Part shown: in pieces, positions 18,484 through 27,377 of the stretch
How positions within the stretch are numbered: position 1 is the first letter of the stretch
Layout: the number at the start of each line of letters is the position of its first letter
Source: Vibrio celticus
Lineage (GTDB): Bacteria; Pseudomonadota; Gammaproteobacteria; Enterobacterales; Vibrionaceae
Length of the DNA: 64,000 nt
Assembly: GCF_024347335.1 (NCBI RefSeq)
Contig: NZ_AP025463.1
Location: forward strand, 1,612,001-1,676,000
Reading direction: 5' to 3'
The notes under the pieces: model-generated
The model's input: the letters and a program-made list of their open reading frames with translations, nothing else
The model's database searches: none
Told to the model about the DNA's origin: nothing
Program-made: the position numbers and the translations under genes

Positions 18484-20160
18484 ATGAACGCAACTAATAC
18501 TCGTGAAATCGACATTTCTGAATTGACGACACTGTGTGAAACAAGCACTTTGCAAAAAGGCATCTTGCTTTCACGCAGTGGTGCAGTACGCAAGCTTAAC
18601 CTTGTTGGCAACACCGCGACCGCACAGGTCAAAGGCAGCCTCAATTATCAAGTGAGCCTCGATTTCACTGGCGATCTGGTTGGCACTTGTACTTGCCCTG
18701 CGGCGCAATATCAAATGTTGTGCAAGCACGGCGTGGCGGTTGCCCTTTGCCTACAAGACCAAGCTTTAAACCAAAGTAGTGAACGAGATACCATAAAAAA
18801 TCACCTGCAAAGCCTTGGTGAAGAGGCCATGGTAGAGATGCTACTCGAATACCTAGAAGAAGATGAGTACACATGGAATGCACTGCTGACAAAAATTGAA
18901 ATACGCGAAAAGCCAGCCGTATATGGCGAGCTGAAAAAGTTGGTTACCCAAGCCTTACCGCGAGAACAGCTCTGGGATTGGCGAGAAAGCCATGGTTATT
19001 TCAACTCAGCAGAAATTCAATTGAACATGATCATTGAATCAATGGAAAGCCTTAACGCCGATCATCAATGGAAATTAATCAACTACCTTGTTGAACGGTT
19101 GAATAAGGTGCTAGAGCAAATTGATGACTCCAATGGCGATCGTTATGGCATTGAAAGCATGATTAACGAACACATGCCAAAGACGCTGGCAAAGCTTAAT
19201 TGGAGTGAGCAAGAGAAAGCGCAGTGGATGTTTGAGCGTTTGACCCATTACGAATTTGACGTATTTCCTTCGATTGAAGAGAGTTTTGGAGCGATTTGGC
19301 AATCTAACACCCACTTTCTAACCTTATGCCGCCAAGCGATAGATCAAGCATCGCAAGATGAGAGTAGCTGGAACTTACGCTCATGGGCAGTTCCGTTAAT
19401 GAAACACAACTCCGATTGGCGTGAAGTGGCGGGAATTAAACAAAAAATAGCACGAACGTGTCGAGATTATCTTGAAGTTGTTGATATGTTCATTGATGAG
19501 CAAGAGCCGTTAGAAGCTGAGTTTTGGTTAGCTAAGGCGAAAAAAATGGCGAGTGATTATGAACTTCGTGCGTGCGAACAAGCTCAATTCCGTCTTTATG
19601 TTGAACTAGGTGAAATCCATTCTGCATGGGTATTAGCTAACCGTTTGTTAGAACAATCACCAAGCTTTCAATATTATCAACAGTTAGCGAAGTTTAAAGC
19701 CAATTACCAAATTGATGATGTTGAATTTTTCTCCCGCACTGAACTGCTACTTGCCAATGCCTATCAACAACCAGACCGCTATAATCAAGCTTCTGATCGT
19801 ACGGATGCCTTGGTTCTGTTCTATATCGATAACCAGCAATTAGACAAAGCGTGCGAATGGGTTGCCGAACATAAAATATCAATACAAGGACTTATTTCGC
19901 TTGCCGATCATATTGTGGATGATAAACCTGAAAATACGCTGGATTATTATCTGCGAGCAGTCTCATCTTATATCGAACAGACCAATAATACGGCTTACGA
20001 TCAAGCTTTAGAGTTACTTCGACGTTTAGAGAATATGCTGAAATCGCATCCTACTCAATTGGCGACATTTTATAGTCAGGTGGCGCAACTCGCTACCACG
20101 TACAAGCGTAAGCGTAATATGTTCGCTTTAATTCAGAAATATTATTCAAAATATATCTGA
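18484..20160 (+). CDS. SWIM zinc-finger protein embedded in the type I restriction locus
   Basis: The 558-residue protein carries a SWIM zinc finger near its N-terminus: C69-x-C71 ... C80-x-H82 within GTCTCPAAQYQMLCKHG. The rest is a long, all-helical region resembling TPR-like repeats (ELGEIHSAWVLANRLLEQSP; QLDKACEWVAEHK). SWIM fingers bind DNA or proteins. It sits between hsdS and hsdR in the same direction, with gaps of 106 and 132 bp. This suggests co-expression and perhaps control of the restriction complex, though no role in restriction is established from the sequence. It could also be an unrelated insertion in the operon. Confidence 0.8.
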   Translation: MNATNTREIDISELTTLCETSTLQKGILLSRSGAVRKLNLVGNTATAQVKGSLNYQVSLDFTGDLVGTCTCPAAQYQMLCKHGVAVALCLQDQALNQSSERDTIKNHLQSLGEEAMVEMLLEYLEEDEYTWNALLTKIEIREKPAVYGELKKLVTQALPREQLWDWRESHGYFNSAEIQLNMIIESMESLNADHQWKLINYLVERLNKVLEQIDDSNGDRYGIESMINEHMPKTLAKLNWSEQEKAQWMFERLTHYEFDVFPSIEESFGAIWQSNTHFLTLCRQAIDQASQDESSWNLRSWAVPLMKHNSDWREVAGIKQKIARTCRDYLEVVDMFIDEQEPLEAEFWLAKAKKMASDYELRACEQAQFRLYVELGEIHSAWVLANRLLEQSPSFQYYQQLAKFKANYQIDDVEFFSRTELLLANAYQQPDRYNQASDRTDALVLFYIDNQQLDKACEWVAEHKISIQGLISLADHIVDDKPENTLDYYLRAVSSYIEQTNNTAYDQALELLRRLENMLKSHPTQLATFYSQVAQLATTYKRKRNMFALIQKYYSKYI

Positions 20161-20292
20161 TTCAGCGGAGGTGACAAGATCTGCGGTGTTGAGAAAATGG
20201 AACAAAGCCCGAAACCGAGTTACTACAAAACAAATTTAAATAACTCAATTTAGAAAACAACAAACAACGTCAAACAGCAGTAGGAAAAGGCG

Positions 20293-23200
20293 ATGAGCTT
20301 AAAATTTACTGAAGCCAAACTCGAACAGGCCATTATTGAGCTATTGGGTGAGCAAGGCTACCCACACGTAGTGGGTGAACAAATAGCGCGTGAAGACAAA
20401 GAACAAGTACTCATCTTAGATGACTTACGCCGCTACCTTGCCAAGCAGTACCGAGGCGATGGTATCACCGAGAGCGAAATCGACACCATTGTTCGTATGA
20501 TCTCAACGTTGCCTGCCAGTGATTTGTACCATAGCAATAAAACCTTCTGCCAATGGCTAACCAATGGCTTTTTATTTAAGCGTGAAGATCGCTCAAAGAA
20601 AGACCTCTATATTGAGTTAATCGATACAAGACATTTGGCACAAGCCTTACGCTTGATGTTTGTGCCGTTGCTAGAGAATAAATCTAAGCCAGACAACTCT
20701 GATAGAGAAGTTGCTGAAGGTAAGGTTACGTACCTAGAAACAAATCGATTAGAAGCGACCGACACTAATATCTATAAGATCGTAAACCAGTTAGAGATTG
20801 AGGGTGTCGATGAACAAGTTCGAATCCCTGATGGCATCCTTTATGTGAACGGCTTACCGCTGGTGGTGTTTGAATTCAAAAGTGCCGTGCGAGAGAAAGA
20901 CGCGACCATTTTTGATGCTTGGAAGCAAATTTGCGTTCGTTATCGCCGTGATATTCCTAAGCTGTTCGTCTACAACGCGATGTGTATCATCAGTGATGGC
21001 GTGAATAATAAAATGGGTAACCTGTTTGCGCCGTATGAGTTTTTCTATGCGTGGCGCAAAGTAACGGGTAACGAGTCTACCGAAAAAGAGGGTATTAACT
21101 CCCTCTACACCATGATTGCCGGGTTGTTTAACCAAACCAGATTACTTGATGTGGTGAAGAACTTTGTCTTCTTCCCTGACACCTCGAAGAAAGAGATCAA
21201 AATCTGTTGCCGTTATCCGCAGTACTACGCGGCGCGTAAGCTTTACTACAACATTGACAAAGAACGTAAGCCATACGGTAGTGGTAAAGGCGGTACTTAC
21301 TTTGGTGCAACAGGGTGTGGTAAGAGCTTTACCATGCAATTTCTATCGCGCCTACTGATGAAAAGCATCGATTTTGAAAGCCCGACCATTGTACTTATTA
21401 CCGACCGCAACGATCTCGATGACCAGCTTTCTAAACAGTTTTGTAATGCGTCTGATTACATTGGTGATGAGATGGTGGTGCCAGTTAAAAGCCGTCAAGA
21501 TTTAAGAGACAAGCTGCAAGGCATCAAGAGTGGTGGTGTGTTCCTGACTACCATTCATAAGTTCACCGAAGACATCGAATTGCTTTCAGAGCGTACAAAC
21601 ATCATCTGTATTTCTGATGAAGCGCACCGTTCACAGGTCAACCTCGATAAGAAAGTGGTGATCAAATATCAAGATGGTGTAGCCGTCGATGTGAAAGAGA
21701 CATACGGTTTTGCTAAGTATCTACATGATTCTCTACCAAGCGCGACTTACGTTGGTTTCACTGGAACACCAATAGATGCCACCCTTGATGTATTCGGTGA
21801 TGCAGTAGACAGCTACACCATGACAGAATCTGTTAATGATGAAATTACGGTGCGTATTGTTTATGAAGGCCGAGCCGCTAAAGTCATTCTTGATAACAGC
21901 AAGCTTGAAGAGGTAGAGAAATACTACCAAGCGTGTACAGAAGCTGGCACTAATGAACATCAGATAGAAGAGAGCAAGAAAGCTTCTGCCAATATGAACG
22001 CGATTCTTGGCGACCCTGACCGTATTGACGCTTTGGCGAAAGACTTTGTTGAACATTATGAGGGGCGAGTTAAAGAAGGTTCCACGATAAAGGGCAAGGC
22101 GATGTTTGTCTGTGCGAGTCGTGAAATCGCGTTTGATTTTTATAAGCAAGTCAAAATCTTAAAGCCAGAATGGTTCGAGGAAAAGCTATCAATTGATGGC
22201 GTCGAGCTGACAGAAAAAGAGAAAGAAGAGTTAAAACCACTTGCGATGGTGCAAATGGTGATGACGCGCGGTAAAGACGATGATCCTGATCAGTACAGCC
22301 TGCTAGGGACAAAGGAATATCGAAAATCGCTCGACCAGCAGTTTAAGAGTCCTAAGTCGAATTTCAAAATAGCCATTGTGGTCGATATGTGGCTAACAGG
22401 TTTTGACGTTCCTGAATTGGATATTATCTACATCGATAAGCCGTTGCAGAAACACAACCTGATTCAAACTATCTCACGTGTTAACCGTAAGTTTGAAGGC
22501 AAGGCGAAAGGGCTAGTTGTCGATTACATTGGTATCAAGTCGCGAATGAATCAAGCCTTAGCGATGTATTCAAAGGCTGATGAGACTAACTTTGAAGATA
22601 TTCGCTTTTCCGTTATTGAGGTGAAGAACCATCTCGATCTGTTAAGACAGATGTTCCACAAGTTCGATACGTCAGGTTATTACACAGGAGAGCCGTGTAA
22701 GCAGTTAGAGTGCCTTAATCAGTCGGCAGAATACATTCTTCAAACCAAGAAAGGCGAAACCCGATTCATGGCTTTAGTCGGTCGTATGAAGGCGGCTTAT
22801 GATGTTTGCTGTGGTAGTGAATTGTTATCTCAGCAAGAGCGTGACCAAATTCACTTCTATATCGCAGTACGCTCTATCATCTTTAAGCTAACCAAAGGTG
22901 ATGCACCAGACACGGCACAAATGAATAAGCGTGTTCGTGAGTTAGTAGCAGAAGCACTTCGTGCCGATGGGGTAGAAGAGATCTTTACCATTGGTGATGA
23001 GCACGCCGAAGCTATCGATATTTTTGACGAAGATTACCTAGCTCGCATCAACAAGATTAAGTTGCCTAACACCAAGATTCAGTTGCTTCAAAAGCTACTA
23101 GAGAAGGCGATAAGCGATTTTAAAAAGGTTAACCAGTTACAAGGGATGAACTTCTCTAAGCGCTTCCAATCGCTGGTGGAGCAATACAACGAACGTCGTG

Positions 23201-23589
23201 AAAATGATGTGTTGAATGGTGAGGAGTTCGATACCTTCTCTCAAGAAATGACCGACATTATCTTTGATATCGTGAAAGAAATGGGCTCGTTTGAAGACCT
23301 AGGTATCGACCTAGAAGAGAAAGCGTTCCTCGATATCTTGAACCACATGCGCAAGAAGTACGATTTCACTTACGACGATGACAAGATGCTCGAACTGGCG
23401 AAGGAAATGAAAACCACAGTAGACAATGTCGCCCAATATCCAGACTGGGCAGGGCGCGATGACATCAAAGCCAAGTTGAAAGTGGATTTAATCTTACTGC
23501 TACACAAATTCGGCTTCCCACCAGTAGCCAACGATGATGTTTACAAAGGCGTGCTAGAGCAGGCTGAGAATTATAAGAAGAATGTGTAG
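20293..23589 (+). CDS. hsdR: Type I restriction-modification system, restriction/translocase subunit
   Basis: HsdR, 1098 residues. The N-terminal PD-(D/E)xK nuclease has D180 (RIPDG) and E194-x-K196 (VFEFKS). A superfamily 2 translocase follows, with Walker A GATGCGKS at 338-345, DEAH at 442-445 (ISDEAHRS), FTGTPID (motif III) and a motif VI region TISRVNRKFEGK. A helical C-terminal domain binds the methylase. It is preceded by GGAAAAGG. All catalytic motifs appear intact, so the system should be able to cut unmethylated DNA after translocation. Confidence 0.95.
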   Translation: MSLKFTEAKLEQAIIELLGEQGYPHVVGEQIAREDKEQVLILDDLRRYLAKQYRGDGITESEIDTIVRMISTLPASDLYHSNKTFCQWLTNGFLFKREDRSKKDLYIELIDTRHLAQALRLMFVPLLENKSKPDNSDREVAEGKVTYLETNRLEATDTNIYKIVNQLEIEGVDEQVRIPDGILYVNGLPLVVFEFKSAVREKDATIFDAWKQICVRYRRDIPKLFVYNAMCIISDGVNNKMGNLFAPYEFFYAWRKVTGNESTEKEGINSLYTMIAGLFNQTRLLDVVKNFVFFPDTSKKEIKICCRYPQYYAARKLYYNIDKERKPYGSGKGGTYFGATGCGKSFTMQFLSRLLMKSIDFESPTIVLITDRNDLDDQLSKQFCNASDYIGDEMVVPVKSRQDLRDKLQGIKSGGVFLTTIHKFTEDIELLSERTNIICISDEAHRSQVNLDKKVVIKYQDGVAVDVKETYGFAKYLHDSLPSATYVGFTGTPIDATLDVFGDAVDSYTMTESVNDEITVRIVYEGRAAKVILDNSKLEEVEKYYQACTEAGTNEHQIEESKKASANMNAILGDPDRIDALAKDFVEHYEGRVKEGSTIKGKAMFVCASREIAFDFYKQVKILKPEWFEEKLSIDGVELTEKEKEELKPLAMVQMVMTRGKDDDPDQYSLLGTKEYRKSLDQQFKSPKSNFKIAIVVDMWLTGFDVPELDIIYIDKPLQKHNLIQTISRVNRKFEGKAKGLVVDYIGIKSRMNQALAMYSKADETNFEDIRFSVIEVKNHLDLLRQMFHKFDTSGYYTGEPCKQLECLNQSAEYILQTKKGETRFMALVGRMKAAYDVCCGSELLSQQERDQIHFYIAVRSIIFKLTKGDAPDTAQMNKRVRELVAEALRADGVEEIFTIGDEHAEAIDIFDEDYLARINKIKLPNTKIQLLQKLLEKAISDFKKVNQLQGMNFSKRFQSLVEQYNERRENDVLNGEEFDTFSQEMTDIIFDIVKEMGSFEDLGIDLEEKAFLDILNHMRKKYDFTYDDDKMLELAKEMKTTVDNVAQYPDWAGRDDIKAKLKVDLILLLHKFGFPPVANDDVYKGVLEQAENYKKNV

Positions 23590-23674
23590 TCGCTTTAAAT
23601 TTGATGACATTTGATTTTATCAATGAGTATTTCAGCTAAAACAATCACTTTAGCTGAAATACTCGAATAGAGAT

Positions 23675-24934
23675 CTAACCTCGAATGATCATTTGCTCGC
23701 GCTCTGGACCTACCGATACCATCACGATTGGCACACCCATCAGCTCTTCGATACGAGTAACGTAATCTTGTGCCGCTTGAGGAAGGCTCTCAAACGTGCG
23801 ACAGCCAGTGATATCTTCATCCCAACCTGCCATATCTTCATATACAGGTTTTAGCTCAGCCGTTTGTGGCCAAATCGGGTTCTCAGTGTGTTCACCAGAG
23901 TAAGCAGTACAGATCTTAAGTTCAGACAAACCAGACAGGCAATCAATCTTAGTCAGTGCGATTTCCGTTGCGGCTTGCAGGTCAACACCGTTGCGAGTTG
24001 CTACCGCGTCGAAGTAACCCATATCACGTGGGCGGCCTGTTGTTGCACCGTATTCGTTAGAGCTTTCTCGGAAGCTGTCTTGCTCTTCCATTGCTGTAAC
24101 GAGCGTGCCAGTACCCACAGACGAACTGAACGATTTAGCAACGGCAATAATACGCTCAGGGCGAAGGGCAGGTAAACCGCTACCAATGCCTGCATAAGCT
24201 GCGGTTACATTCGAAGACGTTGTCCAAGGGTATTCACCATAGACAAGGTCACGACCTGCACCTAGCTGAGCTTCAAACAGTAGGTTCGCGTCTTGCGATT
24301 GTAGTGCTTTTAGCGGCTCAGTTACGTTGCAGATGAACGGGCGCCACGCTTTAGTTACTTCAAGTAGCCATTCTGTCATTTCAGAAGCTGTCTGAGTGAA
24401 ATCACATTGAGGGTATAGAGCCTTCAGTTGAGGCATCTTCCAATCAAGCAGGAATTGAATGCGTTGCTCTAAAATCTCAGGTTGATTCAACCAACCGACA
24501 AGAATGCCTTTCTTCATCACGCGATCGCCGTACGCTGGCGCAATACCTTGACGTGTTGAACCATAAGCGCCGTCACCTAAACGTTCTTCTTCAAGCGTAT
24601 CTTCAAGGGCGTGTAAAGGAAGGCACAGTGTCGCACGATCTGAGATCGCCATTTTAACTTTGATGCCAGCTTCTTGAACCTCTGCAATCTCTTGAGTTAG
24701 CGCAGCAGGGCTGATCACCATGCCTGGGCCCAGAACCGCCGTACAATCAGAATTAAAAATACCACTAGGTAGTTGGTGCAGTTTGAATGTACCGAAGTCG
24801 TTTACTACGGTATGGCCTGCATTGTTTCCGCCTTGAAAACGAATGCTAGCAGAAGCTTGGTCTGCTAAAAAATCGACGATGCGGCCTTTGCCTTCATCAC
24901 CCCAGTTTGCGCCCACAACAACGATAGATGGCAT
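23675..24934 (-). CDS. purA: Adenylosuccinate synthetase, divergent second-copy type
   Basis: It catalyses IMP + Asp + GTP to adenylosuccinate, the first committed step to AMP. The N-terminal loop WGDEGKG keeps the catalytic Asp that is changed in PurZ-type enzymes, and QGGNNAGHT and STRQGIAPAYGD are present. The sequence departs widely from the usual bacterial PurA (for example HQLPSGIFNSDC, and GTGTLVTAMEE in the C-terminal part), so it is probably a paralogue of a canonical copy elsewhere. The start at 24934 has AGGAGA just upstream; 24964 is too long. It is divergent from a LysR gene at 25332, which may regulate it. Confidence 0.88.
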   Translation of the reverse strand: MPSIVVVGANWGDEGKGRIVDFLADQASASIRFQGGNNAGHTVVNDFGTFKLHQLPSGIFNSDCTAVLGPGMVISPAALTQEIAEVQEAGIKVKMAISDRATLCLPLHALEDTLEEERLGDGAYGSTRQGIAPAYGDRVMKKGILVGWLNQPEILEQRIQFLLDWKMPQLKALYPQCDFTQTASEMTEWLLEVTKAWRPFICNVTEPLKALQSQDANLLFEAQLGAGRDLVYGEYPWTTSSNVTAAYAGIGSGLPALRPERIIAVAKSFSSSVGTGTLVTAMEEQDSFRESSNEYGATTGRPRDMGYFDAVATRNGVDLQAATEIALTKIDCLSGLSELKICTAYSGEHTENPIWPQTAELKPVYEDMAGWDEDITGCRTFESLPQAAQDYVTRIEELMGVPIVMVSVGPEREQMIIRG

Positions 24935-25053
24935 AATTTTTCTCCTAACTGATTGAGAAATCATGTTAGGCCTACAAAGTGGATAAGAGAAATTAATTAT
25001 CTTTATTATCTTGATAAGGATTCCATATATCCTTAAAGTCTTAAGCTACAAAC

Positions 25054-25276
25054 GAGATTCCCTATCGCGTTCGTTTCTCACTGTAGGGAATGACGGGGTG
25101 GGGTGTAAATCGTAGTAGAGAGTGACGCGATTGCAGTTCCTTACGACTGGAAGTGACGAACCTAACGTCGACTCGATTTCGTGGCGTCATTCCAGAACCG
25201 AGGAACGAGGTATCAGGAATCTCAAACCACAAGTGAGATTCCCTATCATGTTCGTTCCTCACTGTAGGGAATGACG
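25054..25276. repeat. Cluster of three dispersed Vibrio-type repeats
   Basis: Units lie at 25054-25095 and 25235-25276 (GAGATTCCCTATC...CACTGTAGGGAATGACG, nearly identical) and inverted at 25185-25223 (GTCATTCC...GAATCTC). Each is an imperfect palindrome. The cluster fills most of the 24935-25331 gap between purA and its divergent LysR gene. A degenerate half-unit continues to about 25310. Confidence 0.7.
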
Positions 25277-25331
25277 ATGGGGCATTCTTTACTTTAGGGA
25301 ATGATGTAAGTAACACGAGAGAGGGGATATG

Positions 25332-26201
25332 ATGCTCGATATTAATTTGTTGAAGACGTTTGTGACGCTTGCGGAGTACAAGCATTTTGGGAAAGCGGCC
25401 AATGCACTGCACATGACACAACCCAATGTGAGTTTGCACCTAAAACAACTGGAACAACAAACACGCATTAAGTTGATAGAACGAAGCCCATTTCAATTGA
25501 CTCAAGCAGGTGAAAGGCTATTAGAGACAAGCCTAAGAACGTTACTCGAACTGCAGATTTGTCAGGCCGATCTCAATGCGATTAACGATCTCAAAATAGG
25601 GACGTTAACCATCGCCGTGAGTGACATCATTTCTCGATTCTTGTTGATTCGCCCGTTTCAGAAGTTCAAAGCGCAGTATCCGGGTATCGATCTCACGTTG
25701 TTGAATACCACGTCATCTCAAGCATCGAGCCTAGTTAAGAATGCTCAGGCGGATATTGGTTTTGTTATAGCTAAAGAACAGCACAACGAGTCACTGTATT
25801 TTACTAAGCTTCAAGAGCTTTCATGGTGTGCGTTAGGCGATGGGTTTGATATCCAAGACTCTGACGAAGAACTCACCTTGATTCTACTTGGCCACGATAC
25901 GAGAACCCGTGACTTCATTGATGAAGGTTTACCAAGTTTGAACCTACCTAGTTATAGGGTGATGGAAGTAGGGAGCGTAGACGCTCAAATCGATTGGGCG
26001 GAAGCGGGATTTGGTGTGGCGATTGTTCCTGAGTTTGCAATATTCACTAAGCAGCACTTGAAATCAAAAGTGACTCCATTAACCAACTTCTCAAGCACAA
26101 GCCTTGGTTATATCGTGAGGCAGAACCAAGTCTTGTCTAAAGCGACCAAGCAGTTATTAGGCTGGGTGAATGATGAGATTACTCTGTTACAAAGCAAATA
26201 A
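25332..26201 (+). CDS. LysR-family transcriptional regulator
   Basis: The gene encodes 289 residues with the LysR helix-turn-helix at the N-terminus (HFGKAANALHMTQPNVSLHLKQLE) and a substrate-binding effector domain from about residue 88 (LKIGTLTIAVSD...). The ATG at 25332 is preferred over 25329 because of the better distance to GAGGGG. It is divergent from the purA-like gene, the classic arrangement for a LysR regulator and its target, but the gap is filled with repeats, so the operator is not obvious. The inducer is unknown. Confidence 0.85.
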   Translation: MLDINLLKTFVTLAEYKHFGKAANALHMTQPNVSLHLKQLEQQTRIKLIERSPFQLTQAGERLLETSLRTLLELQICQADLNAINDLKIGTLTIAVSDIISRFLLIRPFQKFKAQYPGIDLTLLNTTSSQASSLVKNAQADIGFVIAKEQHNESLYFTKLQELSWCALGDGFDIQDSDEELTLILLGHDTRTRDFIDEGLPSLNLPSYRVMEVGSVDAQIDWAEAGFGVAIVPEFAIFTKQHLKSKVTPLTNFSSTSLGYIVRQNQVLSKATKQLLGWVNDEITLLQSK

Positions 26202-26395
26202 ACGCCATCACTGACTTTGAGTTACCTGAGCCTGCCAAGTGTGGGCTTTTTGTGTTCTGTTAATCATCGTTTTCTAGCATGATAATTCGTAGGTGACTTC
26301 CCAAAATAAAAGGGTCGCTAATGAAGTGCTTGGTTGATACGGTATAATTCAATGATATGAAAGTTAATTTGGTACGCTAGTTTGGTAAATAGAAC

Positions 26396-27310
26396 ATGAA
26401 AAACACAGATTTTAGTCTGATCCCGTATTTTGTTGTCATGATGGAAGAGCTCTCTATCTCGAATACCGCGAAACGTTTTGGCGTTACTCAGCCCGCGATT
26501 AGTAAGGCGCTTAACCGACTAAAAGAAACCTATGATGATCCGTTGTTTGTGAAAACAAAGGAAGGCTATAGACCGAGCAGTTTTTGTTATGACATCTACC
26601 CTCAGATAAAACAGGCCTACGATGCCTTTGAATCGACTTTCCCGAGTAAGCGAAAGTTCGACCCAACAAAAATTGAAAGGTCGTTTAATGTCGCTTGTAT
26701 TAGTGGTGCAACTTATTCATTGATGAAGCGTGTATCCGATATCCTCTATGCGGAAACGCCAGATATAGGTCTTCATATTGACCCTTACTATACTGCAGAC
26801 ATCATTCTAGATCTTCGCCAACACCGATATGATTTGTGTATAGTCCATACGCCTATCAACGATCCGGCAATGGAGTGTGTTCAGCTCTCTAACGAACCTA
26901 TGGTGGTTGCTTATGATAAAAACCACCCTAGATTAGGGAACGAGATTACGTTGGAAGAATACCTTGAAGAGAAGCATGTTCTTCATAGTATGTGGGACAC
27001 CAAAGAGTCGCCATTAACTAAAACTAGCAAATACGCGAAGAGTAGAAAGGTTGCACGAAAGGCGCCTGGCCCATTTGAAATGCTTGATATGGTAAGAGGG
27101 ACGGATTGGCTTTGTATTAGTCAGAAATCAATACTTGAAAGGTATGGCCTGTTGGATGATTTTAAGCTGTCGCCTTTACCGTTTGAATCGGATCTTGGTA
27201 CTGAATATCTGGTGTGGCACAAGAGTCGTAATGCAGATATGGCGCATTCATGGTTTAGAAAAAAGATTGTTGATGCCTCACAAAAAAAGCCCCAGTGGGG
27301 CTTTAATTAG
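26396..27310 (+). CDS. LysR-family transcriptional regulator
   Basis: The gene encodes 304 residues with a LysR helix-turn-helix (SISNTAKRFGVTQPAISKALNRLKETYDD) of the LeuO/NodD-like type and an effector domain beginning around ERSFNVACISGA. It is convergent with the arylsulfatase gene. Its final codons are read through a terminator hairpin that serves both genes. The target is not evident; the sulfatase is the nearest candidate but shares no promoter region with it. Confidence 0.85.
   Translation: MKNTDFSLIPYFVVMMEELSISNTAKRFGVTQPAISKALNRLKETYDDPLFVKTKEGYRPSSFCYDIYPQIKQAYDAFESTFPSKRKFDPTKIERSFNVACISGATYSLMKRVSDILYAETPDIGLHIDPYYTADIILDLRQHRYDLCIVHTPINDPAMECVQLSNEPMVVAYDKNHPRLGNEITLEEYLEEKHVLHSMWDTKESPLTKTSKYAKSRKVARKAPGPFEMLDMVRGTDWLCISQKSILERYGLLDDFKLSPLPFESDLGTEYLVWHKSRNADMAHSWFRKKIVDASQKKPQWGFN
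27286..27304. terminator. Bidirectional terminator overlapping the 3' end of the LysR gene
   Basis: AAAGCCCC at 27286-27293 and GGGGCTTT at 27297-27304 form a tight hairpin with a three-base loop. A-runs on the left and T-rich sequence on the right allow use from both strands. It overlaps the last LysR codons. Confidence 0.7.
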
Positions 27311-27377
27311 TCAGTTATCTTTAATGGTCGGTAGCCGGGTTATCTAGCTGTTGCTCCGCTGTTTAACCCTTGCTCCG

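Noticed and set aside
23675..24934. PurZ-type (2-aminoadenine) identity for the purA-like gene
   Set aside because: The WGDEGKG loop keeps the catalytic Asp that is substituted in PurZ, and no companion dZTP pathway genes are nearby.
25054..25310. The repeat cluster was considered as a CRISPR array
   Set aside because: Units are imperfect palindromes in mixed orientation with irregular spacing and no cas genes; they match dispersed repeats elsewhere in the window.
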